64,000 nucleotides of DNA from Scilla litardierei (Eukaryota; Streptophyta; Magnoliopsida; Asparagales; Asparagaceae), in NCBI GenBank assembly GCA_030789695.1, contig CM061130.1, forward strand, positions 14,871,860 through 14,935,859, in the 5' to 3' direction. A program made the position numbers and the translations under genes. The stretch's first letter is position 1, and the number at the start of each line of letters is the position of its first letter. The notes under the pieces are model-generated. The model was not told where the DNA came from, searched no databases, and was given only the letters and a program-made list of their open reading frames with translations. Below, piece after piece: positions 1-9,114 of the stretch.

Positions 1-922
1 TATCCCAAAATGGATTAGATTCCACAAGAAATAGTGAACTAGAAACACATATGTAACTAGTATTACAAGTTACCTCGTCACTTCCACTCGTACACGAACG
101 AGCATAGTGACCGAGCTTGTTGCACTTGAAGCACTTGATCCTTTTCAAGTCTTTCTTCTTGTGCCATTTCTTGTGTCCACCCTTATGTTTGGGTTCCTTG
201 GTAGACTCAGGTTGCTTATTACGTTCATTAGAAGACTTCGAACGATCTTTACGTTTCTTTCCCCCGTGTGAGGAACTAGCAACCATGTGCACTTCTGCAC
301 CTGGCTTGGCAGCCGCAAGCCGCTCTTCCTCTAATTCGAGGTGCTTGGAAACATCGTTGAAGGTCTTGATGCTCTCATTATGAGTGAGATGCATCTTCAT
401 CTGATCCCACCCATTTGGTAGGGAACGTATGACTGCTTGGATTTGTTGCTCATCCGTGAGCACATGACCTGCGTCCTTTAACTCTGATATAAGGTTCGCC
501 ATATGTCGCAGATGTTTCCCCATGGAATGATCTGGACGTTTCTTATATGTATCGAACTTTATAGTTAAGGCGCGAAGTTTGGACACCGATGTGCCACCGA
601 ACTTCTCCTCTAGCTTGGACCATATGTCCATGGCTAGGTCATGTTCTCGGAAGATGCGCATTATGTCATCAGCCATACTGCTTAATAACGTAATGCGCGC
701 TATCTTATTCTTTCGAGACCAAGCATCAAAAGCTTCCTTGTCTCTTCGGTGTTGGGCCGTAGTGCCCAACTCGGGTTCAATCATTACGTTCTTTAGAGTT
801 TCGAGCACTTCTTGCTCCTCTAAAACGTATTGTATCTTAATGGACCAAAGTTTGTAATTATCGCCGTTGAGTTTTTCACCTTTGTTTAACTCAGCGACGA
901 TATTCTTTGAAGCGGAAGACAT
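1..922 (-). CDS. gag: Ty1/copia Gag (partial at left edge, fused toward pol)
   Basis: Gag is the capsid/nucleocapsid protein that packages retrotransposon RNA into cytoplasmic particles. The frame starts with ATG at 922 (MSSASKNIVAELNKGEKL) and stays open to the window edge. It matches the plant copia Gag (UBN2-type) pattern: an N-terminal region with LNGDNYKLWSIKIQYVL, a helical middle with TYKKRPDHSMGKHLRHM and NGWDQMKMHLTHNE, a basic linker, and one CCHC zinc knuckle near residue 265 (CFKCNKLGHYARSC). After the knuckle it runs to VESNPFWD at the edge, where copia protease usually begins, so Gag and Pol are probably one ORF. No stop is seen in about 307 codons, so this copy is not badly decayed here. 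The upstream leader is rich in short repeats. Confidence 0.88.
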   Translation of the reverse strand, partial: MSSASKNIVAELNKGEKLNGDNYKLWSIKIQYVLEEQEVLETLKNVMIEPELGTTAQHRRDKEAFDAWSRKNKIARITLLSSMADDIMRIFREHDLAMDIWSKLEEKFGGTSVSKLRALTIKFDTYKKRPDHSMGKHLRHMANLISELKDAGHVLTDEQQIQAVIRSLPNGWDQMKMHLTHNESIKTFNDVSKHLELEEERLAAAKPGAEVHMVASSSHGGKKRKDRSKSSNERNKQPESTKEPKHKGGHKKWHKKKDLKRIKCFKCNKLGHYARSCTSGSDEVTCNTSYICVSSSLFLVESNPFWD

Positions 923-1074
923 TTTACTTTTAAAATGCTGCAAAAAGACAAAACCGAAGGTTCGATCAAAAACATTGCATAAAAAATTCTCAAAATATAA
1001 CTCCCACTTGAAATGATAATAGAATATCCCATTTGGATAGTTCTAAAATTCAAATCCCACTTGGAATTATATTA

Positions 1075-1380
1075 TATTTGATAAGTTACTTTCGAAAAAT
1101 ATTGAAGGTGTTGTTCTAGAATCGAAAAGGTCTCTATGATTCCAATCACCATCTAGAACAACTTTCAATATTCCCCCATCACTTATCAAACAATAGTACT
1201 CTTATAGTACTAGCAGCGGAAAATGAGTATTTGATAAGTTACTTTCGAAAAATATTGAAGATATTACTCTAGAATCGGAAAGGTCACTATGTTTCCAATC
1301 ACCATTTAGAGTAACTTTCAATATTTCTCCCTCACTTTATCAAATGTTAGTACTCTTATAGTACTTAGCAGCAAAAAAGC
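1075..1380 (-). repeat. 153-bp tandem duplication in copia leader
   Basis: Two copies with a 153-bp period begin at 1075 and 1228 (both TATTTGATAAGTTACTTTCG). Within each copy, TTTGATAAGT near the start is answered by ACTTATCAAA or a close variant near the end, so each copy can form a stem-loop. The copies differ at scattered bases. They lie between the GGCTAATCT repeats and the gag start. Confidence 0.85.
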
Positions 1381-1417
1381 GTTTTTGAAAACGTATTTTT
1401 CAAAACGAAAATACATT

Positions 1418-1655
1418 GGCTAATCTCCGTAGAGTAGAGCACAACGTCATAAGTACATTGGCTAATCTCCGAAGAGTAGAGCACAATGACTTGGCTAATC
1501 TCGCATGAAGTAGAGCATTACGGCTAATCTTCAAGGAGTAGAGCACAATTTCATAAGTACATTGGCTAATCTCCGAAGAGTAGAGCACAATGACTTGGCT
1601 AATCTCGCATGAAGTAGAGCACTATGGCTAATCTTCAAGGAGTAGAGCCCAATGA
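1418..1655 (-). repeat. GGCTAATCT tandem repeats in copia leader
   Basis: Seven copies of a 30-42 bp unit beginning GGCTAATCT and ending near GTAGAGCAC start at 1418, 1460, 1492, 1522, 1565, 1597 and 1626. Three variant subunits make a higher-order period of about 105 bp. The short ORFs read across it are repeat artefacts. Confidence 0.85.
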
Positions 1656-1866
1656 AAAACTTCATTAAAATGTTAGTCCCGTATGAACTAGTTGGCACTG
1701 TGGTTAGCCCCGTATGGGCTAATCGACACATTCGAGTTTGACCAATACCTTTTGTCACCCCGTATGGGTCAGTTGACAAATTTGCAGTCGACCCAGACCT
1801 TCTGCCAGATTGGTCGACCAAAAACACAAAATTGGTCGACCAATTTTCCGGACTGCATCTTCTTCC
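1656..1866 (-). other. copia leader with CCCGTATGG repeats and two TTGGTCGACCAA palindromes
   Basis: Non-coding leader. It has three diverged segments containing CCCGTATG (about 1680-1770) and two perfect 12-bp palindromes TTGGTCGACCAA at 1810-1821 and 1832-1843. The same palindrome occurs in the Sire-1 LTR (37318-37466), although the two elements are of different lineages. Copy 2 of this family keeps a related 'agcccatacgg' segment near 56660. Confidence 0.6.
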
Positions 1867-2490
1867 CGGCCAGGGCCTCTGCTCTGGCCGGGGCTTGGCC
1901 AAGGGCCGGCCAGGGCCTCTGCCCTGGCCGGCCAGGGGCCCTGGCCCCTTCTGCCAGGGCCGGCCGGCCAGGCCCTGGCCTCTGCCAGGGACGGCCAGGC
2001 CCTGGCAGAGGCCAGGGCGCCGGCCCTGGCCACTGCCAGGGCCGGCCGGGCCCTGGCAGTGGCCAGGGCGCTGCCCTGGCCTCTGCCAGGGCCGGCCGGG
2101 CCCTGGCAGTGGCCAGGGCGCTGCCCTGGCCTCTGCCAGGGCGGCCTGGCCCCTGGCCGGGGCCAGGGCCCCTGCCCTGGCCTCGGCCAGGCCCTGGCCT
2201 GAGGCCAGGGCGCTGCCCTGGCCTCTGCCAGGGTGGCCAGGCCCCTGGCCGGGGCCAGGGCCCCTGCCCTGGCCTCGGCCAGGGCGGCCTGGCCCTGGCC
2301 GGGGGCCAGGGCCCCTGCCCTGGCCCGGCCAGGGCGGCCTGGCCCTGGCCTGGCCGCGGCCAGGGCCTTCTGGCCCTGGCCGTGGCCGGCCAGGGCCGGC
2401 CCTGGCCTGGCCTGGCCAGGCTGCGGCCAGGGCCCCCTGGCCCTGGCCGTGGCCGGCCAGGGCCGGCCGGCCACGGCCCGGCCACGGCCT
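1867..2490. repeat. GGCCAGGGCC/GGCCCTGGCC array in copia leader
   Basis: About 620 bp made almost only of interlocking GGCCAGGGCC, GGCCCTGGCC, CTCTGCCAGG and CGGCCAGG words, nearly strand-symmetric and close to 80% G+C by eye, in an AT-rich window. Almost every frame on both strands is open (ORFs of 238-330 codons) because the units contain no TA-type stops; these ORFs look like Gly/Pro/Ala/Arg low complexity, not genes. The array sits between primer-binding site and gag. The sister copy has an equivalent array at 56040-56610, so it is a family trait and not a chance expansion. Confidence 0.92.
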
Positions 2491-3000
2491 ATTAGCCTTG
2501 CCCGGACATGGCCCTTTAGCCATGGCCGGTCTTCCCCCTTTGATGGGGTGGCCGCATGCACTCCACCCCCTTGATGGGGTGGTCGCCGGTGGTTATTGGC
2601 CGTAGCCAACCCCCTCCGCATGAGGAGAGGGGGTGCATGGCCTTCATGGCCCACTTGGCCATGGTGCACATGCACCAAATTTTCCTCTTACCCGATGGAA
2701 ATAACTTCCATCATCTTCCTCGATGAAGCACCTGTTCGTCGAAGAAATTAGTTATCTCTTAATGGCCGTGTGCCAAAAATGAATAACGTACTACATGAAC
2801 GGTCGGTTCTTCCCGTCACGGAGAGTTCCTACCATATCCGTAATGATAGAAGACCCTAACGTGAAAAGAACAACCGCTGCGTTCTCTCCGTCACAAAGCG
2901 TTCCTACTATATCCGTAATAGTAGGAGACCCATTCGTGAAAAAGACAACGACTCGTTCGTAGTTTCGACGGGGCGGTGGATTGACCGGGGCGAACCCATA
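2491..3000 (-). other. copia leader next to the primer-binding site
   Basis: Non-coding. It contains two diverged copies (about 2810-2870 and 2885-2940) of a roughly 75-bp unit containing TATCCGTAAT, CACGGAGAGTTCC-like and CGTGAAAA words. The same unit occurs twice in the plus-strand sister at 55530-55660. ATGGCC-rich palindromes join it to the GC array. No coding sequence recognised. Confidence 0.7.
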
Positions 3001-3014
3001 TGGCTCCGATACCA
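3001..3014 (-). promoter_or_regulatory. Primer-binding site, initiator tRNA-Met type
   Basis: The minus strand reads TGGTATCGGAGCCA one base after the LTR end, matching the plant copia primer-binding site TGGTATCAGAGC (complement of the initiator tRNA-Met 3' end) with one change. The sister copy has the unchanged site at 55450. Confidence 0.9.
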
Positions 3015-3015
3015 A

Positions 3016-3623
3016 TGATGGATCCTGTCCAAAACAGAGTTAGGATCGATAATATGAAGTTTAGACTTACGCTTGCGTACGCTGCACGGTAGTCTACGAA
3101 CTTCGCCTTCGGATTCGCCACGACGGATCGAGTCTACTCACGAACGGAGTAAGGCTACTAAATCCACAATCTAAATCTCTATTTTAGATTAAGAACTTGG
3201 ATGGAGGGAGAGGAAATATTTCTGCAGAGCTTCGCTATGAAGAAGATGCATGCATGAATTTCATGCAAAAAGTGTAAGGAAAATGGCTACCCTTGGGTCT
3301 TATTTATAGCCCCCAAGGTAGTTATTTTAGGGTAAGTTGTTCCTTTGGAACAACTTAATTAAGGTGTACCATGATACATGGCACATTATAAGCTTAAGTT
3401 GTACCATATGCATGGTACAACATAAGCTTAAGATATTCCCCCTTTATTAGCCATATGTCGCATGCACTTATGCATATATAATGCGACTTTCCCGCTCATA
3501 CAGAGATCCTCTCCGCAAGGGAACAGATTCCCTTTGCACATGACTTCGTGTGCGCGACGTTCGAGGTCCGTATTCCCTCGTACACCCCCCACAAGGGTGT
3601 ACAAACGTCTTCCATATCCAACA
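3016..3623 (-). repeat. 5' LTR of copia copy 1 (608 bp)
   Basis: On the minus strand it begins TGTTGGATATGG and ends GGATCCATCA, with TG...CA termini, and is followed by the primer-binding site. It aligns along its length with the LTR at 54898-55448 (551 bp; TGTTGGATATGT...GGATCCTACA). A TATA box (CTATAAATAAGACC on minus, near 3300-3310) marks the U3/R boundary. Small palindromes lie upstream of it (GTACCATATGCATGGTAC near 3403, GTTGTTCC..GGAACAAC near 3337). Several antisense ORFs here are shadows. Confidence 0.92.
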
Positions 3624-3660
3624 GATTTTACACCAAAAATTCCCGAGGCTACTGTCGTCA

Positions 3661-3780
3661 TCACCCGATCTGCCACCCGATCGTCGCATGTGTCACCCGA
3701 TTGGTTCACTTAAGTGCTGATACTGGCCATCTTCAGATACTGGCCACCCGATCGGTTGATGCATGAACCGATCGGGTGGG
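3661..3780 (-). promoter_or_regulatory. Internal palindromic repeat cluster of gypsy-1
   Basis: At least five copies of CACCCGATCGGTT or its complement, including an inverted pair near 3750-3780. The same word is clustered in this element's LTR at 7863-8195, just upstream of the LTR TATA box. The copia insertion at 3623 separates this cluster from whatever lay downstream, which in the relative at 47081 is an env-like ORF. Confidence 0.7.
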
Positions 3781-4005
3781 GGCAATTCCTGCACAGATGC
3801 CAAAAATTAACTAAGTATCCCAATAGAAATCCCCATAGTATAATTTATTCACAAAAACTAGTAAACTAATCCTATAAATAGCGACAAAAGTTCAGAACAT
3901 GGGTTGCCTCCCATGAAGCACTGTTGTTTATAGTCGTTTGCTTGACTCCCGATATATGATGTTCATGGGGGTTTGTACATGTGATGCCCAATGATCGACA
4001 TCCTT

Positions 4006-6671
4006 TCAGCTTTTGGGGCATGGGGCTCTTGTTGTTGACAGAGGTGAAAGGTGAATTGTCTCAACGACTCTCCCGCTGGTGATGTCTGTGGGCTTTTCCC
4101 TCATGTTGGTGTCAACCACCACTCTTCTCAGTATCCGGACTTCATCAGCTGTGAGCTCCAAGGGCTCTTTTCCTTTGCTCTTGGTCAGAGCAACCTTCTT
4201 AAATCCAGGGGGTCGTCCGGGAGACACATACTTCTTCAGCGACTTCTTCTTTTTCCGACCCAATGTGCTCCACAAGGCCTTCTAAGCTATCGGGGGGGGG
4301 GGGGGGGCTCCTTGAAAGAACTTCCCAAGATCCCACCTAAACAATTCTCTCTTCCTCTGCCTCCAGCAGATTGCATCTTTGTTCCTCCGGCGGGAATTTC
4401 GTTGACAATGCCAAGTCAAACTCTACTTTCCGATCTCCGACATTCAGGGACAGCTTTCCCTTCTTGACGTCTATGAGTACGCTTGCGGTGGACATAAAGG
4501 GTCTCCCAAGGATATCCCAAGGATAATCGGGGTGTGATTATCCTCAGGCAGGTCCATGACTACAAAATCGACGGGCACATGCACACCGTTGACATTCACC
4601 GGCAAGTCATCCACTACCCACACCGGGTACTTAACTGATCTGTCTGCCGACTGCAGAGTCATTCTGGTGGGTTCAAGGTCACCCATATTTATCCTCTAAT
4701 AAAGTGATAGGGGAATTAGACTCACGCTCGCACCCAAGTCGACAAGCGCTCGATTGATTGACACCTACCCTATTGACCACGTGATAGAAAAACTCCCGGG
4801 GTCCTTCAGTTTTGGGGGATTTTCCCGTTGGATAAGGGCGTTGTACTCTGCTGTGACGACAACCTTCTCTATTCTTGTCCCATTTGTTACTAAATCCTTC
4901 AGAAATTTTGCATACGAGGGGAGGGTCTCGATAGCTTCCAGAAAGGGGATTTGAAGACTCAAGTCCTTCACCATTTCGAAAAACTTGACGTACTTTTCAT
5001 CGATTTTTGCTTTGGCAAGCCTTTGTAGGAATGGCACTGTAGGCTTGAAGACCCTTGAGTTGTCCTTCTTATTTTTCTTCTTCTCTTCCGAAACTCCCTC
5101 CGGAGTTATAGGGTTTGACGCCGAAGCTCCATTATCATTTGCTTTCAGATTTGATCTCTCACCGACCAATGGTGCTTCGGGTTCTTTCACGGCCTCACGC
5201 GCCGAAATCTGTGTACCACTCTTCAAGACTATTGCCGAGACATTTGCTTGACCTTGCGTCAAGGCTAGTGTTTGATTGGGTCCCCTTGGGTTCACTTCTG
5301 GATACCCCGTCAATTGCCCTTGTGTCTTTTGAAGATTGGCCACTTGCAACCCCAGCTGGGTCACTTGATCTGCCAAAGTCTTCTGCGCAATCTGCAGCTG
5401 AAGGTTGATCTTCTCCTGATTTGATATATATTGAGTAAGGAGGTTTTCGATGAGAGAGACCACCCATTGTTGATTGCATTACTGCTGCTGAGGCGGGGGT
5501 TGCTGATTTTTAGGAGGGTATTGCTGATATATCTGCTGCTGAGGTGAAGGGGCTGATATAGCTGCTGCTACTGCTACTGAGGTGGTTACTGATACGGTGC
5601 TCTGTAGCTGAAGTTCGAGTGGTTCTGGTTGTTTGGAGAATATGCAGGATTTGAGCTTGTCCTTGGTGGATACGGTGCATTACCGGTGGGGTTGTAAAAG
5701 AGGGCACTCGCTAGATCTACCGGTGCCGATATGTCTCCACCATCAAATTCTCCCAAGACTTCAGTCTCTACCGCTGCCACATGTTGAGTGTTGGAGCCAC
5801 CGGCTCCTACCATGAATGCCGAGATCTGGGTAGAAAGCAAATCAAATTTGCTAGATAGTTTGTCAACCTCCTCTACTCGGTGCATTCCTCCAGATTTTAG
5901 TGTGGCACCTTCGTCGCTCTACCTTTCATTGTTCGATGCCATATTTTCCAAAATGTTTCCGGCATCTACTTCATTCATTTCCATGAAGGATCCTCCAACT
6001 GCGACATCCATTGAGGACTTTAAGTCATCCATCAGCCCATTGTAGAACAAGTTTATAATTTGCCACCGGTGGAGCTCATGGTGAGGGCATTTTCTTTGCA
6101 TCTCTTTAAACCTCATCCATGCCTCATGCAAGGATTCATGATTAGCTTGGGAGAAGGAGGAGATCTCGCTCCTCAGCTTCATTGTCTTCCCCAGGGGAAA
6201 GAACTTGTTTAGGAATGCATTTGAAAGCTTCTCCCAGGTGGTAAATGTATTGGGGTCCTTCCCATTCAGCCATTGTTTTGCCTTGTCCCGCAGAGAGAAT
6301 GTGAACAATCTCAACCTGATAGCTTCAGTTGACACGCCATTGATTCTGAAAGTTTCTCACTTCTCCAGAAATGAGTCCACATGCTCGATCGGGTTCTCCA
6401 TATGAGCCCCAGAAAACTGGTCCTGCCGGATCCAAGCCACCAGCGATGGCTTCAGCTCGAAATTTCCGGTCGTGATGGCCAGAGGTCGGATGCTGGAAGT
6501 GGACCCGGTGGACGGCATTGAGTACTGAAGCAAGGACTTCTTGGGAGTGATATTCTCTCCCATGGCGAACTCTTCTCTTCTTCTCTCAGCGTTAATACGC
6601 CTCAGAGTGGCGTTAATCTCTGGATCTAGAGGAACCAAGTCGTCAAGACTTCTTGAGTTCCTGCGCATCAA
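4006..6671 (-). pseudogene. gag-pr: Athila-like gag-protease, decayed
   Basis: The gag start at 6671 (MMRRNSRSLDDLVPLDPEIN) matches the start of the gypsy-2 Gag at 50792. The frame is broken near 6355 (stop where the relative has a Cys codon), 5885, 5464-5481 and 4690, with some shifts. Recognisable parts are the Gag core (LRDKAKQWLNGKDPNTFTTW, HESLHEAWMRFKEMQRKCPHH), a Q-rich tail ending in an in-frame TAA at 5479-5481, and the linker TQYISNQEKINLQL. Next come a retropepsin-like region around 4690-4800 and a C-terminal piece at 4275-4006 (KGKEPLELTADEVRILRRVV). A run of 16-18 G near 4290 adds a frame break. No RT or integrase follows. Not functional. Confidence 0.85.
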
Positions 6672-6832
6672 AAATCAAATATACATGTGAAAGCGCGTAT
6701 GATATAATGCCAAATAAAAAAATAAATAAAAATAAATAAAAATAAACTTTTAAAATGCGAAAATTATCGCGGGGTAGGGATATGAACTAGTCTCGGGGGT
6801 TACTGGGTCCTAACTAAAACAAACACGTTGCC
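6672..6832 (-). other. gypsy-1 leader between primer-binding site and gag
   Basis: AT-rich leader with AAATAAAAATAAATA-type runs. The word GCGAAAATTATCGCG (6758-6772) recurs at the same place in gypsy-2 (near 50883). No ORF. Confidence 0.6.
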
Positions 6833-6850
6833 TCCCCTGTAAAGGCGCCA
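6833..6850 (-). promoter_or_regulatory. Primer-binding site of gypsy-1
   Basis: The minus strand reads TGGCGCCTTTACAGGGGA seven bases after the LTR end. This resembles the Athila/Tat primer-binding site TGGCGCCGTTGCCGGGGA (usually assigned to tRNA-Asp), with several changes in the middle. The tRNA assignment is from family knowledge. Confidence 0.75.
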
Positions 6851-6857
6851 TAAAGCT

Positions 6858-8440
6858 TGACGTCCCCTAGTTTGTGCACAATATGTGTAAAGGAACGGGG
6901 ATACCAGAATTAAATATTTATAACCGCAAGTGCACAGTGTTGTAGCGTGGCTTGGGGGTCGAACACAGGGAGGCGTGTGTTGTGCTTGTAATCAAATAAG
7001 AACCGGATCACTCGGTGCGTGAGCTCGCCCTATCGCTCGGTGGTTGTCACGAAATAGAATACGAAAAGGTGTAAGATATAAAAAGTAACCCAGGACCTTG
7101 GTTTCTACCCTATCATGTGTTCTCTCTATTACGACCGACGGATATGAATACGATCAGATTCTAGGGTTTAGTGGTGAGACGTTGCCTCTAATAGCGGTAC
7201 CTAGCGTCTCATGGGCCCGATATTCCGGTCGATGCCCAGGATGATATGCTAGGTCTACCCGGTTTCGATCGGTTGGCATTTCCATGTCTAATACCGACCG
7301 ACTCCGGGAGCACTAATCTCGCAACGGTTGCTCCTGACATTTCATCTTGCCATTTCCACGCGCTAGGAATCAATGTTTATGCTATAGGTGTGAGCTGTGG
7401 CTAGAGGATCAAACTCCCGTTTTATTTTCCCTTGGCCCGACGTTCAGAGGCAGTCTTTCTTCTGCCAATGACAATAAAACACCCCCTGTAACCATCTAAA
7501 TCCCTAAATCATATCGAAACCCTAATCATATGCTCGTTCTAGGGAGAACCCACGAAGATGCTTCCACCAATGTCCCGGATTAGGGAACTACTCACTAAAC
7601 ATGGTGATAGATGCAATAGCACAAATTTCAGCCATTGAAAAGATAATCAAGCAATAGAACAAAGAAGCAAATAGTATTAATAACGCAATATTAAAGTATC
7701 AAAGCAATCGGAGAACTTACAAAACAAATTTAATTAGCAGCAGCCCAAATCCCTAAAAAACTGTTAAAACTGGGGATCCTCGTTTTCTGGGAAACCTAGG
7801 GGTTTATATACAATCTGGCAAGATGCCAGGGAATATTCCTATAAGAAGACAAAAATTAACGTCCACCCGATCGGTTGCCGATCGGTTGATACATCAACCG
7901 ATCAGGTGAGACGGCTGTTGACTTGGTCTTCAGCTTCAGAGATACTTCACCCGATCGCTGAACAGATTGGGTGAGTCGTCAGATCGTGAGCTAGGGGAAC
8001 TTCGGCTACAGGTGAACCCATCGGGTGAGATTTCACCCGATCGGTTGGAATTCAGCTCCAAAAGACAGAGAGGACTACAACATCCACCCGATCATTGAAC
8101 TGATCGGGTGGGCTCTTCTTCATTGCTGATTCTGATCGGGTCGGATATGCGTGCATGAACCGATCGGGTGGGTCTGTCCACCCGATCGGTTAGCGGTTGA
8201 TATGTGGTATTCTTTGACGCTTGGCCCTCAGGATCTCGCGTGGCACCTCCCGTTGCTCCGGGGACTCATGATATTTGCTTTATATATCCTCAGTGCTGGC
8301 AATCTCCTGCATTGGCACAAAAACACAAAGAAAGTAAAAAGAAACTAAAAAGCACAAAATAATAGGCACGAAACAACGAAAAACAACGGAAAATCACGGA
8401 GCAGACATGCGTGAATATAATAAAATATAAACACACGTCA
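6858..8440 (-). repeat. 5' LTR of gypsy-1 (1583 bp)
   Basis: In plus orientation it starts TGACGTCCCCTAG and ends ACACACGTCA. It is homologous end to end with the gypsy-2 LTR pair (41732-43322 and 50985-52576). Shared landmarks include GGCTTGGGGGTCGAACACAGG near 6949, GGTGAGACGTTGCCTCT near 7171 and GGGCCCGATATTCCGGTCG near 7214. The terminal hexamers TGACGT/ACGTCA are inverted. The last 50 codons of the ORF crossing 8440 are encoded by this LTR by chance. Confidence 0.9.
7802..8195 (-). promoter_or_regulatory. LTR promoter of gypsy-1: palindrome cluster plus TATA box
   Basis: A TATA box (GTATATAAAC on minus, 7802-7811) is preceded on the minus strand by a cluster of ACCCGATCGGTTGA words and their complements at 7863-8195, often as facing pairs with short spacers (for example 7863-7907 and 8028-8050). 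This matches the cluster-then-TATA order in the gypsy-2 LTRs and the internal promoter-like region at 47511-47880. Confidence 0.75.
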
Positions 8441-9089
8441 TTCCTCACTTTCTCTGGTAGATTCATCAATGCGTCGGTGACTTCCTTCTCCTTTCTAGTC
8501 AAAGGCTTGTCCTCAGCATGGCTTAAGTCAGGGACGCCCCAACCGGTGCAAAAACTCGATTCTCCTTGGAAGACCACAAAGACAAACTCCTCTTTCCATT
8601 TGGGATTAAAGGAACAGATGTCATCAAACAGCTTCCTACCTCGATGGGCTGTTATCGTGTACCAACCCAGGCTCATAAGGGGAGGGATCGTGAAGAAGTA
8701 ATTGAACAGTCTCTGCGATGGTTCAATCCCTTCATCATGCACAGAGCTATAAAGCCCATCAGTGCACCAATGGCGTTCGACATCAACTGGAAGAGAGAAA
8801 GGTTCAGGATGCACAAGAAGTAACGGATGAAGCGGTGCATGGGGAATCATAGCCCTCGTTGGAAGGCTTTAACGTAAACCCCAACTTCCCAGTCGCCAGG
8901 GCGATGGACCCTCTCGTCTCTACCCGGCACCCGGATCTGATAATCGAGGCAGACATAACTTCTCTGGAACTTGGGGATCTGATCGGCTCCAACTTTGGAC
9001 CTCAGATTTGTAATCAGACCAGGCTCCATTGCCCACTCCTTGTTCTTTTGCATGACAGTAACCAAGCTCAAGGAAGCCATTTCTTTCAA
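8441..9089 (-). pseudogene. Tat-type extra ORF (putative gypsy-type 'transposase' domain), antisense and broken
   Basis: The minus frames read VPGRDERVHRPGDWEVGVYV, then FPMHRFIRYFLCILNLSLFQ, then LFNYFFTIPPLMSLGWYTIT and KWKEEFVFVVF. Together these resemble the plant 'putative gypsy-type transposon' domain (PF04195-like) found as an additional ORF in Tat-lineage elements, commonly antisense to gag-pol. At least one frameshift near 8850 separates the halves. The gypsy-1 LTR is inserted at 8440, so the 186-codon frame 8850-8290 is a fusion of about 137 extra-ORF codons and 50 LTR codons. Function of this domain is unknown. The adjacent LTR-like region on the plus strand fits a Tat element whose 3' end this was. 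Confidence 0.6.
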
Positions 9090-9114
9090 ATGGAGAAAAT
9101 CTGTATCAAGAAAG

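Larger units (their letters stand above)
1..3623 (-). mobile_element. Ty1/copia retrotransposon, GC-array family copy 1 (5' part)
   Basis: On the minus strand the order is LTR (3623 to 3016), tRNA-Met-type primer-binding site, about 2 kb of repeat-rich leader with a GGCC-rich array, then gag from 922 off the left edge. A second copy of the same family lies in the opposite orientation at 54898-56729; the two share LTR ends, primer-binding site, leader text and the GC-rich array. This copy interrupts the internal non-coding part of an Athila-like element that resumes at 3624. Protease, integrase and RT would lie left of the window. Confidence 0.9.
3624..8440 (-). mobile_element. Athila-like Ty3/gypsy element, gypsy-1 (5' half)
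   Basis: On the minus strand: 5' LTR (8440-6858), primer-binding site, decayed gag-protease (6671-4006), then a non-coding stretch with palindromic words (3780-3661), where the GC-array copia is inserted. It is a diverged relative of the complete element at 41732-52576. Like that relative, it goes straight from protease to the palindrome cluster with no RT, RNase H or integrase. The env-like ORF and 3' LTR would lie beyond the copia insertion, left of the window. Confidence 0.88.

Noticed and set aside
1531..2678. Several long Gly/Pro/Ala/Arg-rich ORFs (up to 330 codons) on both strands
   Set aside because: They read the GGCCAGGGCC array in all frames. The repeat has no stop-forming words, composition is low complexity, and the same happens at 55880-56730.
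4051..4467. Plus-strand ORF across the gypsy-1 protease tail
   Set aside because: Antisense shadow of the homologous minus-strand gag-protease; the G-run at 4290 makes its frame unreliable.
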